DNA from: DATCSE01 sp036568605
Lineage (GTDB): Bacteria; Pseudomonadota; Gammaproteobacteria; Burkholderiales; Burkholderiaceae_C
Assembly (NCBI GenBank): GCA_036568605.1
Contig: DATCSE010000324.1
Span: 1 to 45,827, forward strand
Direction of reading: 5' to 3'
DNA: 45,827 nt
Part shown: positions 17,357 through 24,329 of the stretch, piece after piece
Layout of the letters: every line of letters begins with the position of its first letter
How positions within the stretch are numbered: the stretch's first letter is position 1
The notes under the pieces: model-generated
Told to the model about the DNA's origin: nothing
Seen by the model: the letters and a program-made list of their open reading frames with translations, nothing else
The model's database searches: none
Program-made: the position numbers and the translations under genes

Positions 17357-18307
17357 TCAGAACAGCGCCATGCTGAGCTTGCGCCGGTACTTGTCGACGA
17401 GCGGATCAGCCGGCGCGACGTTGACCTTCGCGGCGACTTCCAGCGTGCCCTTCGCGGCAGCCTCGGCCTTCGCGGCCGGCGCCGCGCGCACCGGCACCAT
17501 CAGCTCGAGGATCGCGACGTAGGTCTTGCGGGCGATCTCGTCGTGCCAGGTCTTGTCGCGCATGATGATCTCGAGCAGTTCGTCCAGCGCCTCGGTGAAG
17601 CGTTGCGCGGCGAAATGCGTCTGCGCGAGCTCGAAGCGCGCGTCGAAGTCCCGCTTGTTCGCGGCGATCGCGGCGGCCAGCTGATCGGCAGGACGCGCTT
17701 TGGCGGCGGCATCGATCGCGTCTATCCAATGCCCGCATGCGGCGAGCCGCGCGTCCAGCAGCACCTTGCTCGCGACCGGCTCGTAGGCCCGGCGCGCCTC
17801 GTCGATGCGGCCGGCGGCCAACAGCGCCCGCAGGTAGTCGTAGCGCGCGGCATCGTTGCCGGGGTTGATCGCCACCGCTTCCTGCAGCCGCTCGAGCGCA
17901 CGCTCGGTGTCGCCGCCCGCGAGCAGCGCGGAGGCTTCCTCGATCTCCTCCTCGGCCGCCGCTTCGGCGGCACTGGGCACATGCTTGTCGAGGAACTTGC
18001 GCACCTCGGCCTCGGGCAGTGCGCCGACGAAGCCGTCGACCGGCTGGCCGCCCTTGAACAGCACGCAGAACGGGATGCTGCGCACGCCGAACATCTGCGA
18101 GAGCTGGCCGGCGATCTCCGGCTGCTCGTCCGAATTCAGCTTCGCGAGCTTGAAGCGGCCGGCATACGCGAGCTCGAGCTTCTCGAGCACCGGGCCGAGT
18201 GCCTTGCACGGCCCGCACCAGGGCGCCCAGATGTCCAGCAGCACCGGCTGCTCGTGGGACGCGTTGATGAGGTCGGCTTCGAAGTTCTTCAGCGAAATGT
18301 CGAGCAT
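17357..18307 (-). CDS. cnoX: Thioredoxin-TPR protein (CnoX/YbbN family)
   Basis: A 316-residue cytoplasmic protein. Residues 1-110 form a thioredoxin domain with the active site WAPWCGPC (cysteines 31 and 34) and a cis-proline loop SIPFC. The rest is a tetratricopeptide part (ASALLAGGDTERALERLQEAVAINPGN and further helix pairs). This is the layout of CnoX/YbbN, a redox chaperone that holds oxidised proteins for GroEL or DnaK. Unlike E. coli YbbN, whose motif lacks one cysteine, this copy keeps the full CGPC, so it may have real disulfide reductase activity. The start at 18307 (MLDISLKNF) fits the family; the frame is open further upstream without similarity. Confidence 0.9.
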   Translation of the reverse strand: MLDISLKNFEADLINASHEQPVLLDIWAPWCGPCKALGPVLEKLELAYAGRFKLAKLNSDEQPEIAGQLSQMFGVRSIPFCVLFKGGQPVDGFVGALPEAEVRKFLDKHVPSAAEAAAEEEIEEASALLAGGDTERALERLQEAVAINPGNDAARYDYLRALLAAGRIDEARRAYEPVASKVLLDARLAACGHWIDAIDAAAKARPADQLAAAIAANKRDFDARFELAQTHFAAQRFTEALDELLEIIMRDKTWHDEIARKTYVAILELMVPVRAAPAAKAEAAAKGTLEVAAKVNVAPADPLVDKYRRKLSMALF

Positions 18308-18372
18308 GGCGGATGAGGCTTTCTGAAACGTCGGACGGCGGCCGCGCAGCGAGGAGATGACGCCGCGGCGCC

Positions 18373-18378
18373 TACAAT
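18373..18378 (+). promoter_or_regulatory. Possible -10 box upstream of purE
   Basis: TACAAT lies 43 bp before the purE ATG, in the 113-bp divergent gap with the thioredoxin gene. No clear -35 box is seen. The same CTACAATT string precedes purC. Confidence 0.33.
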
Positions 18379-18420
18379 TCAAGGTTGATCGGTACGCGTA
18401 AGCGATTGAGCGAGCCAACG

Positions 18421-18918
18421 ATGAACAGCGCCGCCGCGGTGGTGGGCGTGGTGATGGGGTCCAGCAGCGACTGGGAGACCCTGCGCACCGCCACCGAGAT
18501 TCTCGCCGAGTTCGGCGTTGCCCACGAAGCCCGGGTCGTCTCGGCCCACCGCATGCCGGACGACATGTTCGCCTATGCCGAGGGCGCCGCGGCGCGCGGT
18601 CTGAAGGCCATCATCGCCGGTGCCGGCGGTGCCGCGCACCTGCCCGGCATGCTGGCCGCGAAGACCACCGTGCCGGTGCTCGGCGTGCCGGTCGCGAGCC
18701 GCCATCTGCAGGGTGTCGACTCGCTGCATTCGATCGTCCAGATGCCCAAGGGCATCCCGGTCGCGACCTTCGCGATCGGCACGGCCGGCGCCGCGAACGC
18801 GGCACTGTTCGCCGTCGCGATGCTGGCCAACGACGATGCGGCGCTGCGCGCGAAGCTCGAGGCGTACCGCGCCCGGCAGACCGAGGCAGCCCGCGCAATG
18901 TCGGCAGACTTGAAATGA
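18421..18918 (+). CDS. purE: N5-carboxyaminoimidazole ribonucleotide mutase
   Basis: A 165-residue enzyme that moves the carboxyl group of N5-CAIR to carbon 4 in purine synthesis, following PurK. The motifs MGSSSDWETL, SAHRMPD with the catalytic histidine, and AGAGGAAHLPGM are intact, and the length is that of class I PurE. ATG 18421 starts directly before the conserved core. It is followed by purK, but a 138-bp gap with a Burkholderiales-type repeat separates them, more than is usual for this operon. Confidence 0.97.
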   Translation: MNSAAAVVGVVMGSSSDWETLRTATEILAEFGVAHEARVVSAHRMPDDMFAYAEGAAARGLKAIIAGAGGAAHLPGMLAAKTTVPVLGVPVASRHLQGVDSLHSIVQMPKGIPVATFAIGTAGAANAALFAVAMLANDDAALRAKLEAYRARQTEAARAMSADLK

Positions 18919-18919
18919 C

Positions 18920-18992
18920 CCACCCCCGTAGCGGCTTCGCCGCTCCCCCTCAAGGGGGCGACCCCGGCGGACCGGCGAAGCCGGATCCGCGG
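18920..18992. repeat. Burkholderiales-type intergenic repeat between purE and purK
   Basis: A run of nested short inverted repeats: GCGGCTTCGCCGC, CCCCCTCAAGGGGG and CCGGCGAAGCCGG, within a region that ends ATCCGCGG. The same kind of sequence is common between genes in Acidovorax/Rubrivivax-like genomes (from memory, not searched). There is only one copy in the window. It could act as a transcript-processing or attenuating structure between the two genes. Confidence 0.6.
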
Positions 18993-19056
18993 CGTCCGCT
19001 TGGCTGCGCTTGCGCCGTGCAGACACAGCGCCGCTTCGGCAACACGGAAAACTGAA

Positions 19057-20226
19057 GTGACTCTGGGGCCTCGAGAGTTCATCGCGCCCGGCGCGACATT
19101 GGGCGTGATGGGCGGCGGCCAGCTCGGCCGCATGTTCGTGCATGCCGCGCAGCAGATGGGTTATGGCACCGCGGTGCTGGACGCCGACGCCGCGAGCCCG
19201 GCCGGGCTGGTTGCGCATGCGCACATCCGCGCGGCGTACGACGACGCGGCGGGGCTCGCGCAGCTCGCGCAGTGCAGCGCCGCGATCACGACCGAGTTCG
19301 AGAACGTGCCGGCCGATGCGCTCGCCTGGCTCGCCGAGCGCCGTCTGGTCGCGCCGGCCGCGGCGGCGGTCGCGGTGTGCCAGGATCGCGCGGCCGAGAA
19401 GGCGCATTTCGTGCGCAGCGCGGTGGCCTGCGCGCCGCATGCGCTGATCGCCTCCGATGCCGGCCTCGAGCAGGTCGACGGCGCGCTGCTGCCCGGCATC
19501 CTGAAGACCAATCGGCTCGGTTACGACGGCAAGGGGCAGGCGCGCGTCGCGACACGCGCCGAGCTGGCCGAAGCCTGGTCTGCGCTGCAGCGCGTGCCGT
19601 GCCTGCTCGAGCAGCGGCTGCCGCTCGCGGCCGAGCTCAGCGTGATCGTCGCGCGCGGTGCCGATGGCCAGATCGTGCACTTCCCGGTGCAACAGAACCT
19701 GCACCGCGACGGCATCCTCGCGGTCACGCAGGTGCCGGCGCCTGACATCGATGCCGAAACGCAGCAACGCGCGATCGAGTCGGCACGCCAGATCGCCGCG
19801 GCGTTCGAGTACGTCGGCGTGCTGTGCGTCGAGTTCTTCGTGCTGCAGGACGGTTCGCTGGTCGCGAACGAAATGGCGCCGCGCCCGCACAACTCGGGCC
19901 ACTACAGCCTCGATGCCTGCGACGTCTCGCAGTTCGATCTGCAGGTGCGCACGCTGACCGGCGCGCCGCTCGCGATGCCGCGCCTGCACTCGCCGTGCGT
20001 GATGCTGAACCTGCTCGGCGACCTGTGGTGGCGCGACGGGCGCGAGGTCGAGCCCGACTGGGCCGCGGTGCTCGCGCAAGGCGGCGTGCACCTGCATCTG
20101 TACGGCAAGACGAACGCGCGGCCCGGGCGCAAGATGGGGCACCTGACCGTCACCGCGGCGTCCACGGCGCAGGCGCGTGACGTGGCGCTCGAGGTCGCGG
20201 CGCGGCTCGGAATCGGGGCGTGGTGA
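19057..20226 (+). CDS. purK: 5-(Carboxyamino)imidazole ribonucleotide synthase
   Basis: A 389-residue ATP-grasp enzyme that carboxylates aminoimidazole ribotide using ATP and bicarbonate, giving the PurE substrate. The N-terminal GVMGGGQLGRMF, ATP-grasp loop RLGYDGKGQA, and EMAPRPHNSGHY near the metal site are all conserved. The likely start is GTG 19057 (VTLGPREF); the frame is open up to 19000 but that part lies in the repeat region. The next gene on the same strand follows after 40 bp. Confidence 0.95.
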   Translation: MTLGPREFIAPGATLGVMGGGQLGRMFVHAAQQMGYGTAVLDADAASPAGLVAHAHIRAAYDDAAGLAQLAQCSAAITTEFENVPADALAWLAERRLVAPAAAAVAVCQDRAAEKAHFVRSAVACAPHALIASDAGLEQVDGALLPGILKTNRLGYDGKGQARVATRAELAEAWSALQRVPCLLEQRLPLAAELSVIVARGADGQIVHFPVQQNLHRDGILAVTQVPAPDIDAETQQRAIESARQIAAAFEYVGVLCVEFFVLQDGSLVANEMAPRPHNSGHYSLDACDVSQFDLQVRTLTGAPLAMPRLHSPCVMLNLLGDLWWRDGREVEPDWAAVLAQGGVHLHLYGKTNARPGRKMGHLTVTAASTAQARDVALEVAARLGIGAW

Positions 20227-20266
20227 CGATGGTTCGCGTCGCGCGATTCCCGGGTCGCCCGAAGAC

Positions 20267-21247
20267 ATGCTGCTAGCCGGCCAGGACCCCGCGGCGATCG
20301 CGCGTGCTGCCGAGCTGCTCGCCGACGGCGAGCTCGTCGCGTTCGCGACCGAGACGGTCTACGGTCTCGGTGCCCGGGCCGACGACGATGCCGCAGTGGC
20401 GAAGATCTTCGCCGCGAAGGGCCGCCCGCAGGACCATCCGCTGATCGTGCACGTGCCCGGCGCCGAAGACGCTGCGACCTTTGCCGAGATGCTGGACCCG
20501 CTCGCGCAGCGCCTGATCGCGGCGTTCTGGCCGGGGCCGTTGACGATCATCGTGCCGCGCCGCGCCGGCATCGCCGCCGTCGCCGCCGGCGGGCAATCGA
20601 CGATAGGCCTGCGCTGCCCGGCGCACCCGGTGGCACATGCACTGCTGGTCGCCGCGCGCGAACGCGGCGTGCCGGGCGTCGCGGCGCCGAGCGCGAACCG
20701 CTTCGGCCGGATCAGCCCGACGCTCGCCGCCCATGTCGTCGACGAGTTCGGCCCGCAGCTCGCGGTGCTCGATGGCGGCGCGTGCCCGGTCGGGATCGAA
20801 TCCAGCATCGTCGACTGCTCGCGCGGCCGTCCGGTGCTGCTGCGCCCCGGGCAGCTGACGCGCGCGCAGATCGAGGCCGCGGCCGGCGAGGCGCTGCGCG
20901 ACCCGGATGCCGATGCGCCGCGCGCGAGCGGCACGCTGGCGGCGCACTACGCGCCGCGTGCCAAGCTGCGCCTGATGTCGGGGAGCATGCTCCACACAGC
21001 TTTGCAAATGCTCGCCGGGGAGAGTTTGAAGCTGGCGGTATATTCGCGCAGCGTACCGCTCACTGCGGCGCCCGGCATACGACATCGGCGCATGCCGGCG
21101 CGACCCGCGGACGCTGCCCACGAGCTGTTCTCGGTGCTGCGCGAGCTCGACGCCGAAGGTGCGCAACTCATCTGGGTGGAAGAGCCGCCGGCCGATCCCG
21201 AATGGGACGGGGTGCGTGACCGCCTGCGGCGCGCGGCGGCGTCTTGA
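20267..21247 (+). CDS. tsaC: L-threonylcarbamoyladenylate synthase (Sua5/TsaC family)
   Basis: A 326-residue enzyme that makes threonylcarbamoyl-AMP from threonine, bicarbonate and ATP, the first step of the t6A modification of tRNA. The YrdC domain fills about residues 8-200, with FATETVYGLGARA, KGRPQDHPLIVHV and APSANRFGRISPT as active-site motifs. The C-terminal part (about 230-326) is the Sua5-type extension, so this is the long form rather than the short TsaC of E. coli. ATG 20267 is the only ATG before the domain. Its pathway partner tsaB lies 4.7 kb downstream. Confidence 0.93.
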   Translation: MLLAGQDPAAIARAAELLADGELVAFATETVYGLGARADDDAAVAKIFAAKGRPQDHPLIVHVPGAEDAATFAEMLDPLAQRLIAAFWPGPLTIIVPRRAGIAAVAAGGQSTIGLRCPAHPVAHALLVAARERGVPGVAAPSANRFGRISPTLAAHVVDEFGPQLAVLDGGACPVGIESSIVDCSRGRPVLLRPGQLTRAQIEAAAGEALRDPDADAPRASGTLAAHYAPRAKLRLMSGSMLHTALQMLAGESLKLAVYSRSVPLTAAPGIRHRRMPARPADAAHELFSVLRELDAEGAQLIWVEEPPADPEWDGVRDRLRRAAAS

Positions 21248-21294
21248 CCGGCGTCGTCTGTCGTGGGCGCCATCCTCGGTTTTGGAGTGTCTGG

Positions 21295-22239
21295 ATGACT
21301 GTGAATGTGAAAGGTTGGCGCAGAGCGCTGCTGGGCGCCGCGACGGCTGCCGTGTTGATGGGCCTCGCGTCGTGCGGCGGGGGCGAACAGGTCGAGACGT
21401 TCGTCGCGAAGCGCGTGTTCGCGTTCGGCGACGAGACCAGCGTGATCAACAGCGACGGCAGCAAGTATTCGATCAACGCGCTGACGACGAGCAACGCGTA
21501 CGACTGCTCGAGCAATCCGCTGTGGATCCAGTCGGTCGCGGCCATCTACGGGCTGGTGTTCCCGCAATGCAACCCCAACGGCGTCACGACACCGGACAGC
21601 CGCATCTACGCGGCGAACGGCGCGAAGGTCGCCGACCTGTCGGCGCAGATCGACCAGCAGGTGCTCAGTGGCGGGTTCGCCGACGGCGACCTGGCGACCG
21701 TGCTGATCGGCGCGAACGACATCATCGCGCAGTACCAGCAGTACCCGAGCATCGGTGAGGACCAGCTCGACGACAACCTGACGCAGGCGGCGAACGCGCT
21801 GGGCGACCAGATCAACCGGCTGGCCGACCTGGGCGTCAAGGTCATCGTCGCGACCGTGCCCGACATGGGCCTGACCCCGTACGCCGGCGACCCGTCGGGC
21901 TCGAACGCGGCGCTGCTGTCGCGGCTTTCCGCGCAGTTCAACATCAAGATGCGCAGCCGCATCTACAACGACGGCCACCGCATCGGCCTGGTGCTGCTCG
22001 ACGAGTACCTCCAGACCGTGCGCAAGTTCGGCCTGGGCTTCGTCAACACGACCGATGCCGCGTGCCTGACGAGCGCGCCGCTGCCGACCTGCACGACCAG
22101 CACGCTGACCACCGACTCGAGCGGCACGGCGGCCAGCGCGTCGACCTGGGTCTGGGCCGACAACCTGCATCTGAGCCCGGGCGCCCAATCGAGCCTGGGC
22201 TCGCTCGCGATCACGCGCGCGCAGAACAATCCGTTCTGA
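21295..22239 (+). CDS. SGNH/GDSL-hydrolase-like lipoprotein lacking the usual serine
   Basis: A 314-residue lipoprotein; lipobox LASC puts the lipidated cysteine at residue 27, followed by glycines. The rest follows the GDSL/SGNH esterase fold, with block III GAND (IGANDI) and the terminal Asp-His block DNLHLS. Block I, which should read GDS with the nucleophile, reads FGDETSV here (residues 44-50), so the serine is replaced by glutamate. The enzyme may be inactive or use the nearby T48/S49. The start at 21295 has GGAG eight bases upstream. An intact relative follows downstream. An outer-membrane location is expected. Confidence 0.8.
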   Translation: MTVNVKGWRRALLGAATAAVLMGLASCGGGEQVETFVAKRVFAFGDETSVINSDGSKYSINALTTSNAYDCSSNPLWIQSVAAIYGLVFPQCNPNGVTTPDSRIYAANGAKVADLSAQIDQQVLSGGFADGDLATVLIGANDIIAQYQQYPSIGEDQLDDNLTQAANALGDQINRLADLGVKVIVATVPDMGLTPYAGDPSGSNAALLSRLSAQFNIKMRSRIYNDGHRIGLVLLDEYLQTVRKFGLGFVNTTDAACLTSAPLPTCTTSTLTTDSSGTAASASTWVWADNLHLSPGAQSSLGSLAITRAQNNPF

Positions 22240-22241
22240 CG

Positions 22242-22291
22242 ACCCCCTGCGTTTGCGCAACAAACGTTGCGCCGTGTGCACCGCAGGGGGT
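22242..22291 (+). terminator. Two-step hairpin after the first SGNH gene
   Basis: An outer stem ACCCCCTGCG/CGCAGGGGGT (10 bp) encloses an inner hairpin GCGCAAC-AAAC-GTTGCGC. Only three T follow. It lies two bases after the stop codon and very likely ends or protects the transcript. Confidence 0.6.
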
Positions 22292-22334
22292 TTCCCCCGC
22301 TGCAGCACCCGTTGACGCAGACCTATAGTGGGGC

Positions 22335-22364
22335 AAGAAAAGCGAACGACCGTTCGCTTTTCTT
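22335..22364. promoter_or_regulatory. 13-bp perfect palindrome: terminator or TetR-type operator
   Basis: AAGAAAAGCGAAC, spacer GACC, GTTCGCTTTTCTT. The arms match over 13 bp. The A-rich left and T-rich right flanks suit a two-way intrinsic terminator. The core GAACGACCGTTC also has the shape of many TetR-family operators, and a TATAGT box lies six bases before it. It stands 52 bp before the second SGNH gene. No TetR gene is in the window. Confidence 0.55.
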
Positions 22365-22416
22365 TTCATATGTTCGGTGTGGCCCCGGCCGCACGGTCCT
22401 ACCCACAGAGGTCTGC

Positions 22417-23565
22417 ATGAGACACATCCGTTCCTGGGCGCCGCTCGCGCTCGCTTCCGCGCTGCTGCTGACGGCTTGCGGCGGTGGCGGCAGCGACACG
22501 TCGACGCGCGTCCACATCACATCCGTCAAGGTGATGGGCGACAGCCTCGCCGACAGCGGCACCTTCGGCTTCAAGTTCACGGTGCAGGGCGCGCAGTCGT
22601 TCATCTACCCCGAGCGCGTCGCGACCAACTTCGGCGTGGGCACGCTGTGCCCGTACTACGTCTATACCGGCACGACCTTCGCCACCAGCACCGGCTGCAC
22701 CAACTACGCGATCGGCGGCGGGCGCATCAACAACTACACGGCGCCGACCTCGCCGGTCTCGATCGTCCAGCAGCTCGTCAACGCGGCCGCGATCAACGGC
22801 AGCTACAGCGCGACCGATCTGCTGATCATCGACGGCGGCGGCAACGACGGGGCCGACCTGGTCGGCGCGTACCTCGCGGCCGCAAGCGACGGCGGTGCGT
22901 CGTACGCGGCGCTGCTGCAGACCGTGCTGCCGAGCGCGACCGTGCAGGCCGCACTGGCGCAGGGCGCGGCCGGGCTCGCGAGCGTCGGCGGCACCTACAT
23001 GACCGCGGTGGCCGACAACTTCTACAGCGCGATCAAGACCAACGCGCTCGACAAGGGCGCGCAGCATGTGGTCGTGCTGAACATGCCCGGCATCACGAAC
23101 ACGCCGCGCTTCCAGATGGTGCTCGATGCGATCGCCGCGGCCAACGGCGGCGGCACCGCCGGCGCGACCGCGCGCGCGAGTGCCGAGAGCCTGTTCAAGA
23201 GCTGGTTCGTCGCGTTCAACAGCGAGCTCGCGGCCAAGTTCAACGGCAACAGCAACGTCGTGCTGGTCGACTTCTACACCTCGTTCAACGACCAGATCGC
23301 AAATCCGGCGCAGTACTCGTTGACCAACGTGACGACCCCGGCCTGCCCGGCCACCGGCGTCGGCAGCGACGGCTTGCCGACCTACACCTTCGCGACCTGC
23401 ACCGACACGGCGCTCAGCGCGATGACGCCGCCGGCCGGATCCGACGGCACCGCGAACTGGTGGAAGAGCTACGCGTTCTCCGACAGCTTCCACCCCACGC
23501 CGTTCGGCCACGACCTGCTCGCGCGCCGCATCCTCAAATCGCTGGGCGACGCCGGCTGGCTGTGA
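22417..23565 (+). CDS. SGNH/GDSL hydrolase lipoprotein
   Basis: A 382-residue lipoprotein with lipobox LTAC (cysteine 21) and a glycine-rich linker. All expected blocks of the family are present: block I MGDSLADSG with the nucleophile S43, a GGGND block III, and a C-terminal SFHPTPFGH with the Asp/His pair. It is an esterase or lipase of unknown substrate, likely anchored at the outer membrane. The start at 22417 has AGAGG five bases upstream. The length is larger than in simple GDSL enzymes, because of an insertion around residues 160-215. It is a paralogue of the gene before it and shares a strand with the OmpW gene after it. Confidence 0.88.
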   Translation: MRHIRSWAPLALASALLLTACGGGGSDTSTRVHITSVKVMGDSLADSGTFGFKFTVQGAQSFIYPERVATNFGVGTLCPYYVYTGTTFATSTGCTNYAIGGGRINNYTAPTSPVSIVQQLVNAAAINGSYSATDLLIIDGGGNDGADLVGAYLAAASDGGASYAALLQTVLPSATVQAALAQGAAGLASVGGTYMTAVADNFYSAIKTNALDKGAQHVVVLNMPGITNTPRFQMVLDAIAAANGGGTAGATARASAESLFKSWFVAFNSELAAKFNGNSNVVLVDFYTSFNDQIANPAQYSLTNVTTPACPATGVGSDGLPTYTFATCTDTALSAMTPPAGSDGTANWWKSYAFSDSFHPTPFGHDLLARRILKSLGDAGWL

Positions 23566-23597
23566 TGCGCGTGCAGACGACAGAAGGACTCCGACAG

Positions 23598-24293
23598 ATG
23601 AAGAAGATGAAACACCCGCTCGTCCAACCCGCCGCATGGCTCGTCGCGTCCGGCATGCTGTTCGGCGCCGCGATGCCGGCGGCCGCGCAGAGCGCCGGCA
23701 GCATCCTGGTGCGCGTCGGCGCGACGCACATCAAGCCGAACGCCGACAGCGGCGACCTGACCCCGCCCAGCCTGCCCGGCACGAAGGCCAGCGTGCGCGC
23801 CGACACGCAGCTCGGCGCCGGCCTCACCTACATGGTGACCGACAACATCGCCGTCGACATCCCGATCGCGACGCCGTTCACGCACGAGCTCGACGGCGAT
23901 GGCGCGATCGGCGGCGTCGGCAAGATCGCCGAGGTCAAGGCGCTGCCGATCACGGTGATGGGCCAGTACCGCTTCCTCGACGCGAACGCAGCGCTGCGGC
24001 CGTATGTCGGCGCCGGCGTGACCTACGCGAAGTTCTACAAGGCGAAGAGCACCGCAGCGCTGAGCGGGCTGACCGGCGGCACGCCGGACAACCCGACGAC
24101 GCTGTCGATCAAGTCCAAGTTCGCGGCAACGATCGAGCTCGGCGCGACCTACACGTTCAACGACCGCTGGTTCGTCGATGCGACCTTGCTGCACACGTTC
24201 CTGAAGACGCGCGCGACGCTCTCGACCGGGCAGACGCTGGACATGAAGCTGGACCCGGACACGTTCGCGCTCGCGGTCGGCTACAAGTTCTAG
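23598..24293 (+). CDS. ompW: OmpW family outer-membrane protein
   Basis: A 231-residue protein with a signal peptide (to about residue 31, ending AAAQS). The mature part has the OmpW signature: a first strand ILVRVGATHIKPNADSGD, DNIAVDIPIATPFTHEL in the middle and the C-terminal YTFNDRWFVDATLLHT and VGYKF. OmpW forms an eight-stranded barrel thought to let small hydrophobic molecules pass the outer membrane. The start at 23598 has AAGGA nine bases upstream. The gene follows the SGNH esterase by 32 bp, so the two may be co-transcribed; an esterase beside a hydrophobic channel is a sensible pairing, but that is inference. Confidence 0.92.
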   Translation: MKKMKHPLVQPAAWLVASGMLFGAAMPAAAQSAGSILVRVGATHIKPNADSGDLTPPSLPGTKASVRADTQLGAGLTYMVTDNIAVDIPIATPFTHELDGDGAIGGVGKIAEVKALPITVMGQYRFLDANAALRPYVGAGVTYAKFYKAKSTAALSGLTGGTPDNPTTLSIKSKFAATIELGATYTFNDRWFVDATLLHTFLKTRATLSTGQTLDMKLDPDTFALAVGYKF

Positions 24294-24329
24294 CCGACAG
24301 CGGCCGCGCCGGATTGCGCCGAAGCCGCG

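Noticed and set aside
22312..22329. TTGACG and TATAGT as a sigma-70 promoter for the second SGNH gene
   Set aside because: The boxes are only six bases apart; a working spacing is about 16-18.
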